Origin: Ettlia oleoabundans | Taxonomy: Eukaryota; Chlorophyta; Chlorophyceae; Chlamydomonadales | Direction: 5' to 3' | Length of the DNA stretch: 42,977 nt | NCBI GenBank assembly: GCA_019693395.1 | Contig: JAAMXP010000900.1 | Coordinates: 1 to 42,977 of the forward strand | Part shown: positions 12,388 through 24,100 of the stretch, piece after piece | Position numbering within the stretch: the stretch's first letter is position 1 | Layout: each line of letters starts with the position of its first letter | Program-made: the position numbers and the translations under genes | Notes under the pieces: model-generated | Databases searched by the model: none | Told to the model about the DNA's origin: nothing | What the model saw: the letters and a program-made list of their open reading frames with translations, nothing else

Positions 12388-15036
12388 ATGGCCAGCGCCG
12401 GCGTGGCAGCGGCCCTCCTTGATAAGGTAGGACGCATATTTGCGCCTGCAACGGGTCTTGCTGCGCATGGCTACTGTCGGCCAAACGGGCAACACTCGCA
12501 GAGGCAGGCAGGTGGTGGCAGCTGCTTGTTCCAGGCACCCAGCAGTTCCCCGCTGCTTCCTATGCAGGAGAACGTGGGCGCCCACGCCGCCAAGTCCATT
12601 GATGGCAAGCCGTCGACGGGCAAGCGCCCGCTGGCCAGCGGCAGTGACGGCAGTGACGCCAAGCTGCCGCGCAAGTCAGCACTGCAGCCGCTGAGCTCAA
12701 ACGTGGTGGCTGCGCAGCAAGGTGCAGCACCCGCAGCTGCTGCTGACAAGCCAGGCAGCATGGGTCCACCGCCTCCGCGCGCAGCGGCGTCTGGCCGTAC
12801 CACCAGCGGCCCTGATACCGCCGCCACCGCCCGCGAGCGCCCTAGCAGCGGGCCTTCCGCTGTACGGCGATGGCAGCTCACCGATTTTGACATCGGCAAG
12901 CCGCTGGGGCGCGGCAAGTTTGGCAATGTGTACCTGGCGCGGGAGCGTAAGAGCAAGTACATAGTGGCGCTTAAGGTGAGGGCAGATTGGTGGGTGCTGT
13001 CGCTGGGCTGTTCATGATGGTATGCTAGGGAACTGGGTCGCAACCAACTGGCTGACTATCTTGTTGGGTTGAATATAAAGTCTGGGTGGCGAACACGCCA
13101 TCATGGCAGCCACCCAGCCGTTGCATTCACACCACGGTTTCGCCACGCAAGCTGGTGCATTCACTGCTCAACCTGCCGCATCCTTGCCCGGTTGCCCACC
13201 CAGCTACCCTACTGGCCCTCCCCTCCCATCCTCACCAACCTCCCTCGTGCCTCTCTTCCTGGCCGCAGGTGCTGTTCAAGAACCAGCTGCAACAGTCTAA
13301 CGTGGAGCACCAGCTGCGGCGTGAGATTGAGATCCAGTCGCACCTGCGGCACCCCAACATCCTGCGCCTCTACGGATATTTCTATGACCAGACGCGTGTC
13401 TACCTCATTCTGGAATACGCCGCCAGGGGGGAGCTGTACAAGGAGCTGCAGGTGGGTCCCAGGGCGTGCTCAACTGGTTTGGTTAAAAAGAAGTAGAATG
13501 GGGTTGTTGTTGCAGACTGTGGCTGCTAGGACACGCCGCCGAGTTTCTTGGGCCCTTCGGGGGTGAGGGAGGTTAGAGGCCACACCTTCCCAGCGTCCTT
13601 GTTTCAACTTTGATGCTGGCCAGCCTAAGGTTCGTCTGCTGCGCTTTTCACCCCTCTTCCTTTTAGGCCTCATCCTGCCTCATCCTGCTGCTCTTGTGCT
13701 GTCCCTTCCAACTGCTGCCTTTGCCTTCCTCTCCCTCTCGCCGTTGCTTCCTGCAGCGCGCGGGCAGCTTCGATGAGAAGCGTACTGCCACGTACATCGC
13801 CAGCCTGTCAAAGGCGCTCACGTACTGCCACCTCAAGAAGGTCATCCACCGCGACATCAAGCCAGAAAACCTGCTGCTGGGGCTGAACGGGGACCTGAAG
13901 ATTGCAGACTTTGGCTGGTGAGGGGGCTGGGAGTTTGGGATGTTGCAGACTATGGCTGGTGAGCGGGTGGCAGTAGGCTGCTGGGATTGATGGATAGGTT
14001 ATTGTTGGATGTTACTGGTGAGGGGGGCCTAGTCACTGAGGGTGGCAGGGATGGGATTGTGAATTCTCTCACGTCTGCCCGTTAGTCCGCTGCAGGTCGG
14101 TGCACGCGCCCAACAGCCGCCGTAAGACGCTGTGTGGCACGCTTGACTACCTGCCGCCGGAGATGGTGGAAGGCAGCGAACACGACTCGGCGGTGGATGT
14201 GTGGAGCCTTGTGAGTGGATGAGAGCCCGCTGTGTGTGTCGTGCGTGTGTTGAGTTGTGGAATATGAGCTGGCTGGGTGCTGGGGTTTGCCAGTTTGGCG
14301 TTGTGGTCGAAGGGGCTTGGGACGGGCCGCAATGTAGCCCATTCGCATTGGAACGGCATCTCTGGCAGACACCTGCCAGGGAGTTACTTGCTGGCTGCTG
14401 AACGTCAATGCTGCCTGGTGTAGTTGTTGGCATCTTTGCTTCTTTGTTGTTTGGCACCCCGCCATTTCTCTGACCCACCCACGATTCGACCATGTCGTTC
14501 CTGTTCATCCACTCTGCAGGGTGTGCTGTGCTACGAGTTCCTGTACGGGCAGCCTCCCTTTGAGGCTGCAGGGCACAGTGAAACGTACAAGCGCATCCTC
14601 AAGGTGGACCTCAAGTTCCCCGACAAGCCGGAGCGCTCAGACGGCGCCAAGGACCTTATCAAGCGGGTGGGTGCAGGCAGCTAAGGGGTTGGTTAATTTT
14701 GAGGTAATGGTGGACGGTTGTTGGTTTCAAACTTGTTGCGACAGTTGAACGCCGGACTTGCACACCAAGGCAGCAGAACTCCCGTGTCATTTCCTTCTAT
14801 TGACTGCATGTGGTTAGTTGTTCGTGCTTGCTCCGCTGTTTGCAAACACTCAACCCCACTTACCCACCAACACACAGACATGAACGCAAAACACATTTTC
14901 GCTGAAACCCATGTTGGCGTGCCCTGTGCAGCTGCTGGTCAAGAGGCCCGAGGATAGGCTGCCTTTGGAGGATGTGCTGCAGCATCCGTGGATAGTGGCA
15001 AATGCAGGCCCTGCTGTGTTGGTGCGGTCGACATAG
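12388..15036 (+). CDS. AUR: Aurora-family serine/threonine protein kinase
   Basis: A mitotic kinase of chromosome segregation and cytokinesis. Exons are 12388-12426, 12568-12975, 13269-13451, 13757-13917, 14096-14210, 14520-14666 and 14932-15036 (TAG), giving 385 aa with all phases matching. The N-terminal ~115 residues are low-complexity. The kinase domain shows glycine loop [13 protein letters not shown] with Lys149, HRDIKPEN with catalytic Asp243, DFGWS with Asp261, and activation-loop [16 protein letters not shown] with the expected autophosphorylation Thr275. [16 protein letters not shown] closes the C-lobe. DFGWS plus this T-loop is diagnostic of Aurora. ATG 12388 is the first in-frame ATG, and the codons just upstream have no other. 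Intron 1 is 141 nt and open in frame, so the 13-residue first exon is the least certain part. I cannot assign the alpha or beta plant class. Confidence 0.96.
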
Positions 15037-15939
15037 GGCGACATAGGTCACGGTAGGGTAGTAGCAGGCAGGTCATCTAGGACACCTCTCAGAAATCTCA
15101 GCAGCTAGCCAGCGCTCAGTGCCACGATTGGAGCTATAGGCAGCGGCAGCACGTCCACGCAACACATATGCATCAGTCGGGGCATGGTGCCTGCCAGGAC
15201 TCCTGCCTATGCTGCCCGCCAGTTGGAGAACAGATCGCAACACTGGTGTTTGCTTCTGGCCTTGCAAGCCACCATGCTGGCGCAGTTGGATCAGCAGCAT
15301 GCCTCGTCAAAGTCTAGACAACGTAGGATAGGCCAGGACTCTACCACAAATTGACTGTGTATTACTTGTATGGGGGACATGCTTGGCGTGCCGCACTGTT
15401 GGTGACGCATCCAGCCTGGGAGGCTTGAGCGCCCTGTGCCAGCAGCCAGCGTATGCCCCTTCCGACCAGAACAGTTTACATGCTCTGCTTTATATCAGTT
15501 TTTGCTCCCTTACCCCAAACCGGACCTTATCTGACAATGTTTCTCGCTGCCAGCAACTTCACCACTCCACTGTGCGAAGTGGTGCTGGCATTTTCTCCGC
15601 CCCTCCCCAATCCCCATATCAAACCTAACACACATTCTTTGCCAGCCCAGCAGCCGGCTTTACCTTGACAAATGCCGTGACTGAGCATGTAAGCAAAGGC
15701 TTGGTGGCGCTCACAAACGGCCAGGCTCGCTTCAAAAACAAGACGTTCTTTGCAATCTAAGCTACCCATAGCCAATGAAAGGCCTTTGTGTGCGCGTGCA
15801 TGTGTGTAAGTGTGATGCTGGGCTGCACAGCTGGTACACGTTAACATGTAGGAATGTCCAGTCACTCCTCTCGGCTGTACAGGTTGGTCATTGTAATAAG
15901 TGCCGTGTACGAGGTCCGAGGCTGATGCCCCTCCCAGGT
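15037..15939. other. Convergent intergenic region, 3' UTRs of Aurora kinase and TTM
   Basis: 903 bp between two convergent stop codons. TGTAA occurs on the minus strand at 15480-15476 (460 nt after the TTM stop) and on the plus strand at 15805-15809 (about 770 nt after the Aurora stop). If both are used, the two 3' UTRs overlap. I see no coding signal. Confidence 0.5.
15476..15480 (-). terminator. Candidate TGTAA poly(A) signal for the CDC26-TTM transcript
   Basis: TTACA on the plus strand reads TGTAA in the direction of the TTM gene, 460 nt beyond its stop codon. This is a motif match only. Confidence 0.3.
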
Positions 15940-17807
15940 TCAGTCCAGCGTGCGATTTCGGAAGTTTGCAAACTTGGTGGTGGTGCTGTACTTGTAGCCC
16001 ACCCCCAGCTGAGTCAGGTACGCCTCAAGTTCCTCTCGCAATCGCTCCGGTTCGCTCTACAGCAGTGTGTCATGGCAGCAGGTTAGCCATTCAGCAAGCC
16101 AATGAACAAGCTTGCCAGCAAGCTTGCATAAGGAAGGCAGCAATCAAAATGGCTACAAGCCAGTCAGCAATGCAAAAATCTAGCCAACAAGCTGGTGGCA
16201 AGCGTTCTCTAGTTGGTTCACAAGCAGCCAGCTAAACGGCCAGCCAGTTGCGTCCCCGTCCCCAATGAATACCACCACCAGAAAAGCCAGACGATAGGCC
16301 GGCTAGCAGCCAACAATAGCCAGTTTTACATGGAAGGGAAGCCAGACCACAGCCAGCCTGGCAGCTGGACCCTCACCGTTTCACACTCAAGCTCATAGAG
16401 AGTGCCCCAGTCGTACTTGGTTTCATCCACCTCCAGCAGGTGCCCTTTCCACTGCACCCAATGAAGGCAAAATGACATTATGTTATTGTTATGGGAAGAG
16501 AGCCAAAAAACAGGCGCACATGGCTGGGCAAAGCCAACAGAGCAGGTCAAGGAGTAACCCGTGAAGATTTGTGTCAATATGCTTGGGCTACCAGCTGATA
16601 CGGCAATGATGGGTGAGAAGAAGCACACAGGCCCCTTTTACATCCTACCCGCAACAATGAATGATGAGGCCTGTAAACACAGCAAGCCATTGCGCACCTC
16701 AAACTCCTGCCGTGTGTTATTAAAGCCTCCTAGGCATACAAGCTGGGAAACGCCAGTTGAGCTGCACACAACAAGAGGAGATGGTGGCCTAGTGATTTGG
16801 ATTGGCAACATCGTGGTGGTGGTGGTGGATGGGTGGGCTTCAGGGCAGGGGTGGGGTGGGATGGGGGATGGGGGCTGGCTGCCGCGGGCGGCGGTGGCCA
16901 GGCGGAGGTGATTACAGGTGGAGCAGTAAGATTACCCCGGTGGTGTATCCAGCCAGCACCGAGCTTGCCCTGGGATCCAGGCTAGTTCTACCATAACTTG
17001 CTGACTGCAACCCTGCCTGCAAGCCAGGCAGGCGGCCCCACCTTTTCAGGCTCTCTATGAGCGGCGTGCCCAGGTTGAGCAGCTTGGCGGGGTCTTGAAG
17101 GAAGACACGGGCTGCTGCTGGATCAACAGGCTCTTCTTCCTCTGGGGCCCGTCCGATGCCGTCCTGAAGCACCTGTTTGCCCTGCAGGCCGACGAACGGG
17201 CAAGAAACGGACGAGTGGGACCATTAAAATAAAGCTCACAAATCGAGCGAAAGAGGAAGCAGCAGGAGTGGTATTCATCGGTACAGGCAGCCCTACCCCA
17301 TGTGATTCAATCAAAACACTGCTCGACTAGAAACGTGGAGTACAACAGCCCTGCTAGCGCCAGCCATGCGATGGTCAGCGCTGGCCCTCACGCACGCTTT
17401 GCAAGCAACAACTATGGTGCTGAAGCAAGGCATTGGACAACCGGTAGCAGGACAGCTTAAGAGGCAGGATAGAAAGAAATGGCCAACGATGAGCAGGTCA
17501 CGACCAATTTTCACCTAATCAGCACCCGCTGTGGACCTGACTCAGCACCCACTATGACACAAACAAGCACCTTCTTGATCTTAAGCAAGCCAGCACCCAC
17601 CTTAACTGTGATGACCGCCTTGTCGTCCCCATTATAGAACCGCACTCGCAGCACCACACGGCGGCTGCTCAACTCCTGCGCTGCCCCATCAAAGAAGTAG
17701 TTCTCTTGCTGGTGGGTGGCCTTCGGGGTGTAGCCCGCCCTCAGCGCTTCAGCCAGCTTGGAATGGGCGGTAGCATCTGCAAGCCGCAGCTTCACCTCGA
17801 CTTCCAT
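15940..17807 (-). CDS. TTM3: CYTH / triphosphate tunnel metalloenzyme, plant TTM3-like
   Basis: This is the second reading frame of a CDC26-TTM unit. Exons read on the minus strand are 17807-17601, 17181-17042, 16761-16698, 16451-16377 and 16056-15940 (TGA), giving 200 aa (Arabidopsis TTM3 is about 210). The family hydrolyses tripolyphosphate or other triphosphorylated substrates inside an acidic and basic beta-tunnel. The hallmark ExExK is seen as MEVEVKLRL (Glu2, Glu4, Lys6). RVVLRVRF and AVITVK follow, then LVCLGGFNNTRQEFEWKG, LEVDETKYDWG (metal-site acids at about 144-147), LYELECE and the tail TTTKFANFR. Exon 3 uses the acceptor before 16761, preceded by a good pyrimidine tract; it is the only simple choice that restores the frame. 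The start codon overlaps the CDC26 stop by one base. Confidence 0.93.
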
Positions 17808-17810
17808 CAC
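17804..17810 (-). promoter_or_regulatory. TGATG stop/start overlap joining CDC26 and TTM
   Basis: On the minus strand the CDC26 stop TGA (17809-17807) and the TTM start ATG (17807-17805) share base 17807. The TTM AUG has G at -3 and G at +4, a strong initiation context. The CDC26 AUG at 18457 has U at -3 and C at +4, a weak one. The spliced CDC26 frame contains no other AUG in any frame. This fits leaky scanning or termination-reinitiation on one mRNA. Confidence 0.85.
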
Positions 17811-18457
17811 TGCTGCAGGCCGATGCGCTGCGCTGCCGTCAGCTTCTTGGCTTGTGCCTGGGCAAGATGCAATTAGGTTGACCGGCAGGGGCCGTGAGCT
17901 GAGGCAGTCGGCAGTTTTCCTATTACGGGGCTGGCAATAGGCGACAATGCCTAACCGGGGCATGTTTGCAACCTTGCACATTATCATTACCTAGGGTGGG
18001 GGACCGAGCCCCACCGAATGCCACCCGTTGACACTTGCGCACAACGAGTGGTTTAGGTAGCATACATCTCAGGTGCATGTGACAAAGCTAATTTCATGCT
18101 GCGCCTGTGGCAAAGATCATGCACCATGCATGAACAACCAAGCAGTGGTATGATTGTTGCAAGCAACAGGCGGCAGGCGGTCGGTGCGGCAGCTCACTGT
18201 GAACAGCGGCGACAATGGTGCCTTGCCGGCCTGCTGTGCGGCGGCCTGTAGCTCTGCCAACCGACGCTCCTCCTTGACTTGCGCGTACTGCAGTAAGCGG
18301 ACCACGGCACCGACCGGCGATCACTACATGGGAGGCCAGTCCTTCAGTCACGCGGTTCCACTACGATCACTCTGTAAATGAATGCAAGCGTTAGACACTG
18401 CACCTCTTCTTTGTCTTCCGCCTTGAGCTCTATGCGAGTGGGTTTGCGCTGGAGCAT
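17807..18457 (-). CDS. CDC26: CDC26, small subunit of the anaphase-promoting complex
   Basis: CDC26 is a small protein that stabilises the TPR subunit CDC16/APC6 in the anaphase-promoting complex. Exons read on the minus strand are 18457-18404, 18287-18198 and 17857-17807 (TGA), giving 64 aa, close to plant CDC26. The N-terminus MLQRKPTRIELKAEDKEE carries the family signature (Met-Leu-x-Arg-Lys-Pro-Thr/Ser-x-Ile/Leu-Glu-Leu-Lys). A charged helix, VKEERRLAELQAAAQQA, follows, and the C-terminus has the conserved QRIG turn (AAQRIGLQQ). All junctions are phase 0 with GT..AG ends. The gene is immediately upstream of, and overlaps by one base, a TTM3-like gene, the same gene order as the bicistronic CDC26-TTM3 locus reported in land plants. 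An out-of-frame ATG about 40 nt upstream could be a uORF if it is transcribed. Confidence 0.92.
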
Positions 18458-18953
18458 GAAGCTGAAGCCGCTGGAGGGCTCGAGAAAGGCGCCCTAAGAG
18501 CATTCGCTGATCACACGAGTCCGAACACGGATCACAGCTGCGAGGAAACGCGTGTTTGCCGCGTTGCAAGCTCAGCAGCATTTCGCGCCTGCTGTGCCGC
18601 AGCGGCAACCGGTTGCGACACGGTTGCAGATGCAGTGCATCTCTGGGCCTCCACATTGGTTGTAAATACACCCGCATCTTTGCAACGGATGGTCTGTTCT
18701 GCTTCGATTGCCCTGCATACCCATGCACATGCCCAGGGCGGTGGGGGCACGTGTGCATGACTGACGTGTGCACCTAGCCTGTGATGGTCCTCATGTTGCA
18801 TTGGCATAACAGCAGACGTATAACAGAGTGCGAGGGAAACAAAGCAATAAAGAGCGAATCGTGCAGGCAGCCTGGCCTCTTTTTAAACAAAACCAGGGCC
18901 AAGCGCGGATGTTACTGCCCACCCAGCTGTGGCATGGTGCAGCCATTGGTGCA
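18458..18953. other. Intergenic region between bS20 and CDC26
   Basis: Both flanking genes are on the minus strand. These 496 bp should hold the bS20 3' UTR and the promoter and 5' UTR of the CDC26-TTM unit. No minus-strand TGTAA was found. Open frames here have no recognisable content. Confidence 0.5.
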
Positions 18954-20368
18954 TCACTGAGCGGGGGTGTATAGGCCAGCTGCCACCAGCACATTGCGGC
19001 GGGCAGCTGCCAGGCGAGCCTTCCGCCGTGCGGCGGTGTTGGCGTGCAGCACGCCGCTCTTCACAGCCTTGTCAATCACTGCAGCAGTCGCGACGGCAGC
19101 AGCAGCTTTCTCAGCATGGGTTGCACCCAATCAATGCAAGAATGCGATTTCGCAGAGCTTCGCGCTGACAAGCCACACAGCAGCGCTGCGCGATCGCCTG
19201 TATGACATGATGCAGTTGGTACGTATTCTGTGTTTGGTGGCAGAGCCCAAGTGCTTAACTGCCTGTTCACTTTAAACACAACATGGCTTCTCACCCTGGT
19301 AGGCCTGGTTGATGAGCGTCTGCACGGGCGCCAGGTCAGTCTCTGCTGCGGGAGGGGATGCCTTGTAGCCGTCCAGAGCCACCAACACCTGCGGGAGAAG
19401 AAGCAGCAACAGTGCCGCCACATCAGCATGGCCGCATGTGTTGAAAATACATACCGCTGCTCCACCTGTCACCCGCCAGCCGCAGGGGCATGCAAGCACA
19501 TATTGCTGACGCCAGCTGTCATAGCCGTAGCCGCTAGAGGAACGAGGTTGTGGCCCAGCAACCATCGTGATAATAGATGTGATGACAGCAGTTTGCTGCG
19601 TCCGGGGCTGTATATTTGCATATAAGCCATGCTGCTTTTGATTCTGCAAGTATATAAGCCACCTCTCTGCCCGCCTGAGCCTGCTACTTAGTTTACTGCA
19701 CTGGCATTTGGCCGCCGCAACATCATCCGGCAGCTGGCACGCTGCGCACGAGGCCGTGGTGCGCTCCCACAGGTCCTCTAGTCGCCAAGGGCAAGGGCTG
19801 CCACCACTTGCCCCGAGGGAACTTCCCATGGATTGCTGGCTGCCTATAGTTCTGCAACTTCCATCCGCACCTTCTTCATGCGGGTGGCGATCTCGCTCTT
19901 GCGGCTCTTGTTGTACACACGGGCCTTCTCAGCGGTGCGCTGGCGCTTGAGCGAGTTCTGCTTGGCCTCCACCACAAATGCTGCTGCCGCCACGGACCGC
20001 TGTGGCCGTGCTGCACCCACAGAAAAGTGGCAACAAGCAGGCCCTAAGCATCAGAAATGTGCTGTGGCAAGCTTGCTTGAGCAGGGCATTAAGCCATAGA
20101 CGACGCGGGGGCCGCCGCCACCACGCCTGCCGCCCGGCGGGGTAGGACGCCTGCAGCTCCGTGGTTTAAGCGCTGAAACGCAGTCCCTCCCAACCAGCCT
20201 CCCAGCCGAACACGGGGCTGGCGACGCTGGTGGGCAAGGCACCCCTCCAAGCCGGGTGCTGCCGCACTCACCGGCCACCAGCTGCTGTCCGCCAACCGCC
20301 GACTTGAAGGACAGAGGCCTGCTGCTGACGGTCATACTACTGAATGCGGTGCACAAAGAGGCGGCCAT
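18954..20368 (-). CDS. RPS20: Plastid 30S ribosomal protein bS20, nuclear-encoded
   Basis: Binds 16S rRNA in the chloroplast small subunit. Exons read on the minus strand are 20368-20272, 20010-19871, 19388-19295 and 19105-18954 (TGA), giving 160 aa. The first ~45 residues, rich in Ser, Ala, Val and Gly with few acids, look like a plastid transit peptide. The mature part shows the bS20 signature [20 protein letters not shown], then SEIATRMKK, an inserted Ala/Pro-rich loop, [26 protein letters not shown] and RKARLA. The last acceptor was set by frame: AG at 19107-19106 gives [16 protein letters not shown], whereas the neighbouring AG breaks it. It ends GLYTPAQ, slightly longer than bacterial bS20. 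Confidence 0.93.
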
Positions 20369-21161
20369 GGTGTCCCGTCGCTCGGCTGCAGCGTGTGGCA
20401 AAATGTCCTACACTAGGAGCAACGGCAAGCTGTTGGGAGAGGGCCGAGCAAACATGCGGGGCGGTTTGGTGGCAAGCAATTGCCTTGCTGGCAGCCGACC
20501 CGGCACGGGGCTTTACCCCGGCACGCGGTGTCCAAACTGGGCAAGGGGAACACATGCCTCCCCGGACGCATTGAACACGTAGTGATATGTGTAGATTCAA
20601 ATATTAGCATACTAAGCATGGCAATGCGCCGCGCTCGCCTGGAGGTTCTGCTGGCTTGTTGTGGCGGCGGGAGGGCAGTTGCTGCGCAGATTTGCAAGCA
20701 TTGAGCAGATGCTCCATTGCTTGTGTTGCAGCCTTAACATACCAAAATTTATAAAAACCACCCCGTATCGTACTGCAGTTCCGATGGCCACAATGGGAGA
20801 GGAGCATGCAAATGCCGCGGGCGCCTAGAAAGGGAGCGGGACTTTGAGTGGCAGCCAGCATACCTCACGGCGCTCGGCCGGCGCATTGATATTCCTGACT
20901 GTCCGATGAGTAATTGACACCCGCGCCAGGCCCGGTTTGCCCGCTCTGGGCTCTCAACGTCAAGTTCCTTCTTCCTCGTGGCGCTCCACAGGGGCCCAAT
21001 TTTATGGGTACATGCTTCCTGAGACTCCCGTTCGCCCGACAATCTGGTGAACGATCTGTCCTCGAGGTGGCGCCCCCTCGTTCTCTGCTGCCGCCCTGAC
21101 GTCTGCCCGCGCTGTCTGCGTGGATGGGCGGCCGTGGTCTCAGGAGGTGCTGGTGCCCTGC
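20369..21161. promoter_or_regulatory. Divergent intergenic region, bS20 and MYB-CC gene
   Basis: 793 bp between start codons on opposite strands. A TATA-like stretch, TTTATAAAAA, lies at 20748-20757 on the plus strand. If used, it would give the MYB-CC gene a 5' UTR of nearly 400 nt. I found no perfect PHR1-binding (P1BS, GNATATNC) site here. Confidence 0.35.
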
Positions 21162-24100
21162 ATGGTGATGGACACACCAAAGCACAGCCACGCCCAGAAC
21201 GAAGCTCAAAGCCCACTGTCACTCGAGTTTTGGCCGGAGCCTCCTGCGCTGGACGTAACTGCGCTGGACGCCATGAACCACTCGCTTGACTGGCTGAACG
21301 AGCTCGGGCACGGCCAAGGCGGGGCCCAGCCTCCCTTGCCCCCAACAGCACATGGCGGCGGCGGCTCCAGCGTCGCTTCGCTCCCACATGGCGGCGGCGG
21401 CAGCAGCAGCCAGCTGCAGCATCAGCAGCTTCTCCACTCTCAGCTGCAATCACTGCACCCAATGCTGGGCCTAGGACCATCAGGCGGCACGGAACCGGTG
21501 AGCCTTATTCTCGCTGCCGTTGCTGCTGCGGCTGGCAAAAGTTTTGCGTTGCAGCAACGAGCACAACTTAGCAGTCAGCACTTCCGGCAACCCGTCCATT
21601 CCTAGCATCCACCTTTCCCGCTCATTTGTCTCGCTTGCGCTGCAGCTTATACGCGGCAGCAGCAATGGCGGCAACGGCAGCGACCTCTTCCCACACGGTG
21701 GCAGCGGCGACTTGTCTGGCACACTGCACTTGGCTCTGCACCCGCCAATGCGTGGTGGGAACCCTGGCCTTGCCCACCTGCCGCCGCTCGACCCCGCAGC
21801 TGCGGCTGCCGCGGCAGGCGGGACGCTGCACGGTGGCGGTCTTGGGTTTGCACCAGACCTCACCCACCCGCAGCACCTGTATCAGCAGCCTCCTTTGATG
21901 CACCCACAGCAGCAGGCTTTCCTAGCACCCTACCCAGGTGGGTGTAACCGTGGCGCCGCAAGCTGTTTGGTGTAGGCATTGCACCAACAGTCGAGTTGGG
22001 GGCGCCAAGCTGCAGCATGCACCCTTGCCTTCATCTGGCCAGCCGTGCAACACCGCCTGTGAAAGCGGGCAAGGGATACCTCAGTTGCAATATGCACTCT
22101 CCAGCAGCCCCTCATCTTTCTTCATGTGTAATTCCTATGACCTTCTGGTTCCCTTTGCCTCTATCTCTCGCCTGCAGCGCCTCACCATCTGGCGGCGGCT
22201 CAGAACCAGAAGTCCCGCCTGCGGTGGACCCCGGAGCTACATGGTCGCTTTGTCACGGCGGTGAACGAGTTGGGTGGGCCTGAGAAGGCCACACCCAAGG
22301 GCATCCTGAAGCTGATGGGGGTGGACGGTGAGCCGCCTGGCAGTGCCGTTGTGGTGGAGAACACCAACAGGGGACAGCCTGCCAGTGGCTGTTGTGGTGG
22401 GGAACAGCAGCAGCCTGGCACGCCGGCGGGGTTGGGAGCAGCAGCAGGCAACAACAACAGCTTGGTTCGCAGCAGAAGATGTAGGTGGCAGTGAGATGTT
22501 ATGGGGAGAGCAGGGACAGGGCGAAACGCGTGGGAAGTGAGGAAAATGGGCAGGGCAGGACGTACCTGCTGCTGTGGTGCAGGCAGTGCTCGCAAGTAGC
22601 TTCTCACAGTATGCCTTCCTCTCTTTGTCAACCCAATGTCAGTCTTGATTTCAACCAATGGTTATATCTGATATCTGTGACCTCACCCTCAACTTTCTAC
22701 CCGTTGCATTGCTTCCCCTTCACTCCTGTAGGGCTGACGATCTACCACATCAAAAGCCACCTTCAAAAGTATCGCCTCAATATCAAGCTGCCTGCCGATC
22801 AGCAGGAGGGCGGAGAAGGGGAGAAGCAGCGGCGCGGGCGCCGTCGCTCGGCACACAGCAAGAGTGAGCCGCACTGCTGTCGCTGCTCCTGCCTGGGGTT
22901 GCTGCCTGAGGGCAGGTGTTGGCGGGAATGCGCCTAGAGCAAGTGCGTGTTCTGGTTGCTACCGTTTGGCTGGAGAGCTTGGGGCACGCAAATTTGGCTG
23001 CAACTCGTTGCTTACCGGCACAACTTTTTGCAGCTAATGGAGGCGATTTGCTGTTCTTCTTGGCACCTGTTTTGATTTGTCCCGTCGCTTGTGCTCCTCT
23101 GTACGTAGGCGACCTTATGATGGGCGATGAGGATGAGGAGGAAGATGAGGAGGAAGAAACTGGAGAGCCCGCCAGGCCCGCTCGCTCTAGTGGTGAGCTA
23201 ATCGCCCGAAACTTTCAGCTGTACCAAAAGCTCTGTACTGCCAAAGAGTGTTTTCAGGGATTTTTTGCTGAGCTGCAGTCGTGCTGGTTTGAGTCGCTAG
23301 GTTTGTGGTAATAGCAGTGCAAAAGCTGTGAACAGAGATTGGGCTGTGTGTTGCCGGCCTGTTTGGCTTCATTTCCAGCAGGTTTGGCAGAGGGCCACGA
23401 GCAGCAGCGTGCAGATAGCACCGGTGGCGGCGGCGGTGGCGGCGGCGCTCCGGCAGCCAGCGGCGGCGGGGACAGCTCGCGGCGGCGGCAGCTGGAGGAG
23501 GCGCTGCTGCTTCAGATGGAGATGCAGAAGAAACTGCACGAGCAGCTAGAGGTAAAGTGGTATCTCTGGTAGAGCATGGTAACGTGGTATCAATGGTAGC
23601 GATGCTTGGGCGCTGGTTCGCTGCGGTGGTTCACAGTTCATTCTGTTGGCCCCGTGGCATCCCTCATCCCTCTCCCCTTACCTCGTTACGCTGCACAGCA
23701 CCCTTTCCGCTGCATGCATTGCGCCAGCCTTGAACGCCCTGCTGTGCATGCTGTGGTTGCAGGCGCAGCGCCAGCTCCAGCTCAGCCTGGAGGCCCACAG
23801 CCGCTACATCACCAGCCTGCTGGAGCAGTCAGAATTAAAGAACCGGCTGCCAGCTCACTTGGTGACAGGAAGCAGCAGCGGCGCGCAGGCGGCGTTACAG
23901 GCACTAAAGCGGGATGAGGGCGCGCCCGCTGCCCCCGCCGCAGCGCCGGCGCCGGCGCCCGCATCTGCTGTTTCTGGCGCGCCGGCTGCAGAGGCGGCAC
24001 AGCCGGCCTTGCTTGGTGTGCGTGATTTTCAGCAGCAGGGCGGCAGCGGGCAACAGCCGCCGCAGCAGCAGCAAGAGCAGCATGCAAAGCAGCAGGGCGA

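Noticed and set aside
16085..16376. CAGC/AGCCA-rich stretch in the last TTM intron
   Set aside because: The units are too irregular to call an array; treated as low-complexity intron.
16804..16880. GGT and GGGG-rich stretch
   Set aside because: It lies in the second TTM intron on the non-coding strand; the Gly/Trp-rich plus-strand frames are low-complexity shadows.
17017..17041. 25-nt mini-exon for TTM (between exons 2 and 3)
   Set aside because: It keeps the frame but gives residues unlike the family. Extending exon 3 to the acceptor before 16761 needs no mini-exon and has a better pyrimidine tract.
21120..21161. Earlier start for the MYB-CC gene at a GTG
   Set aside because: Nuclear genes start at ATG. 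The first in-frame ATG is 21162.
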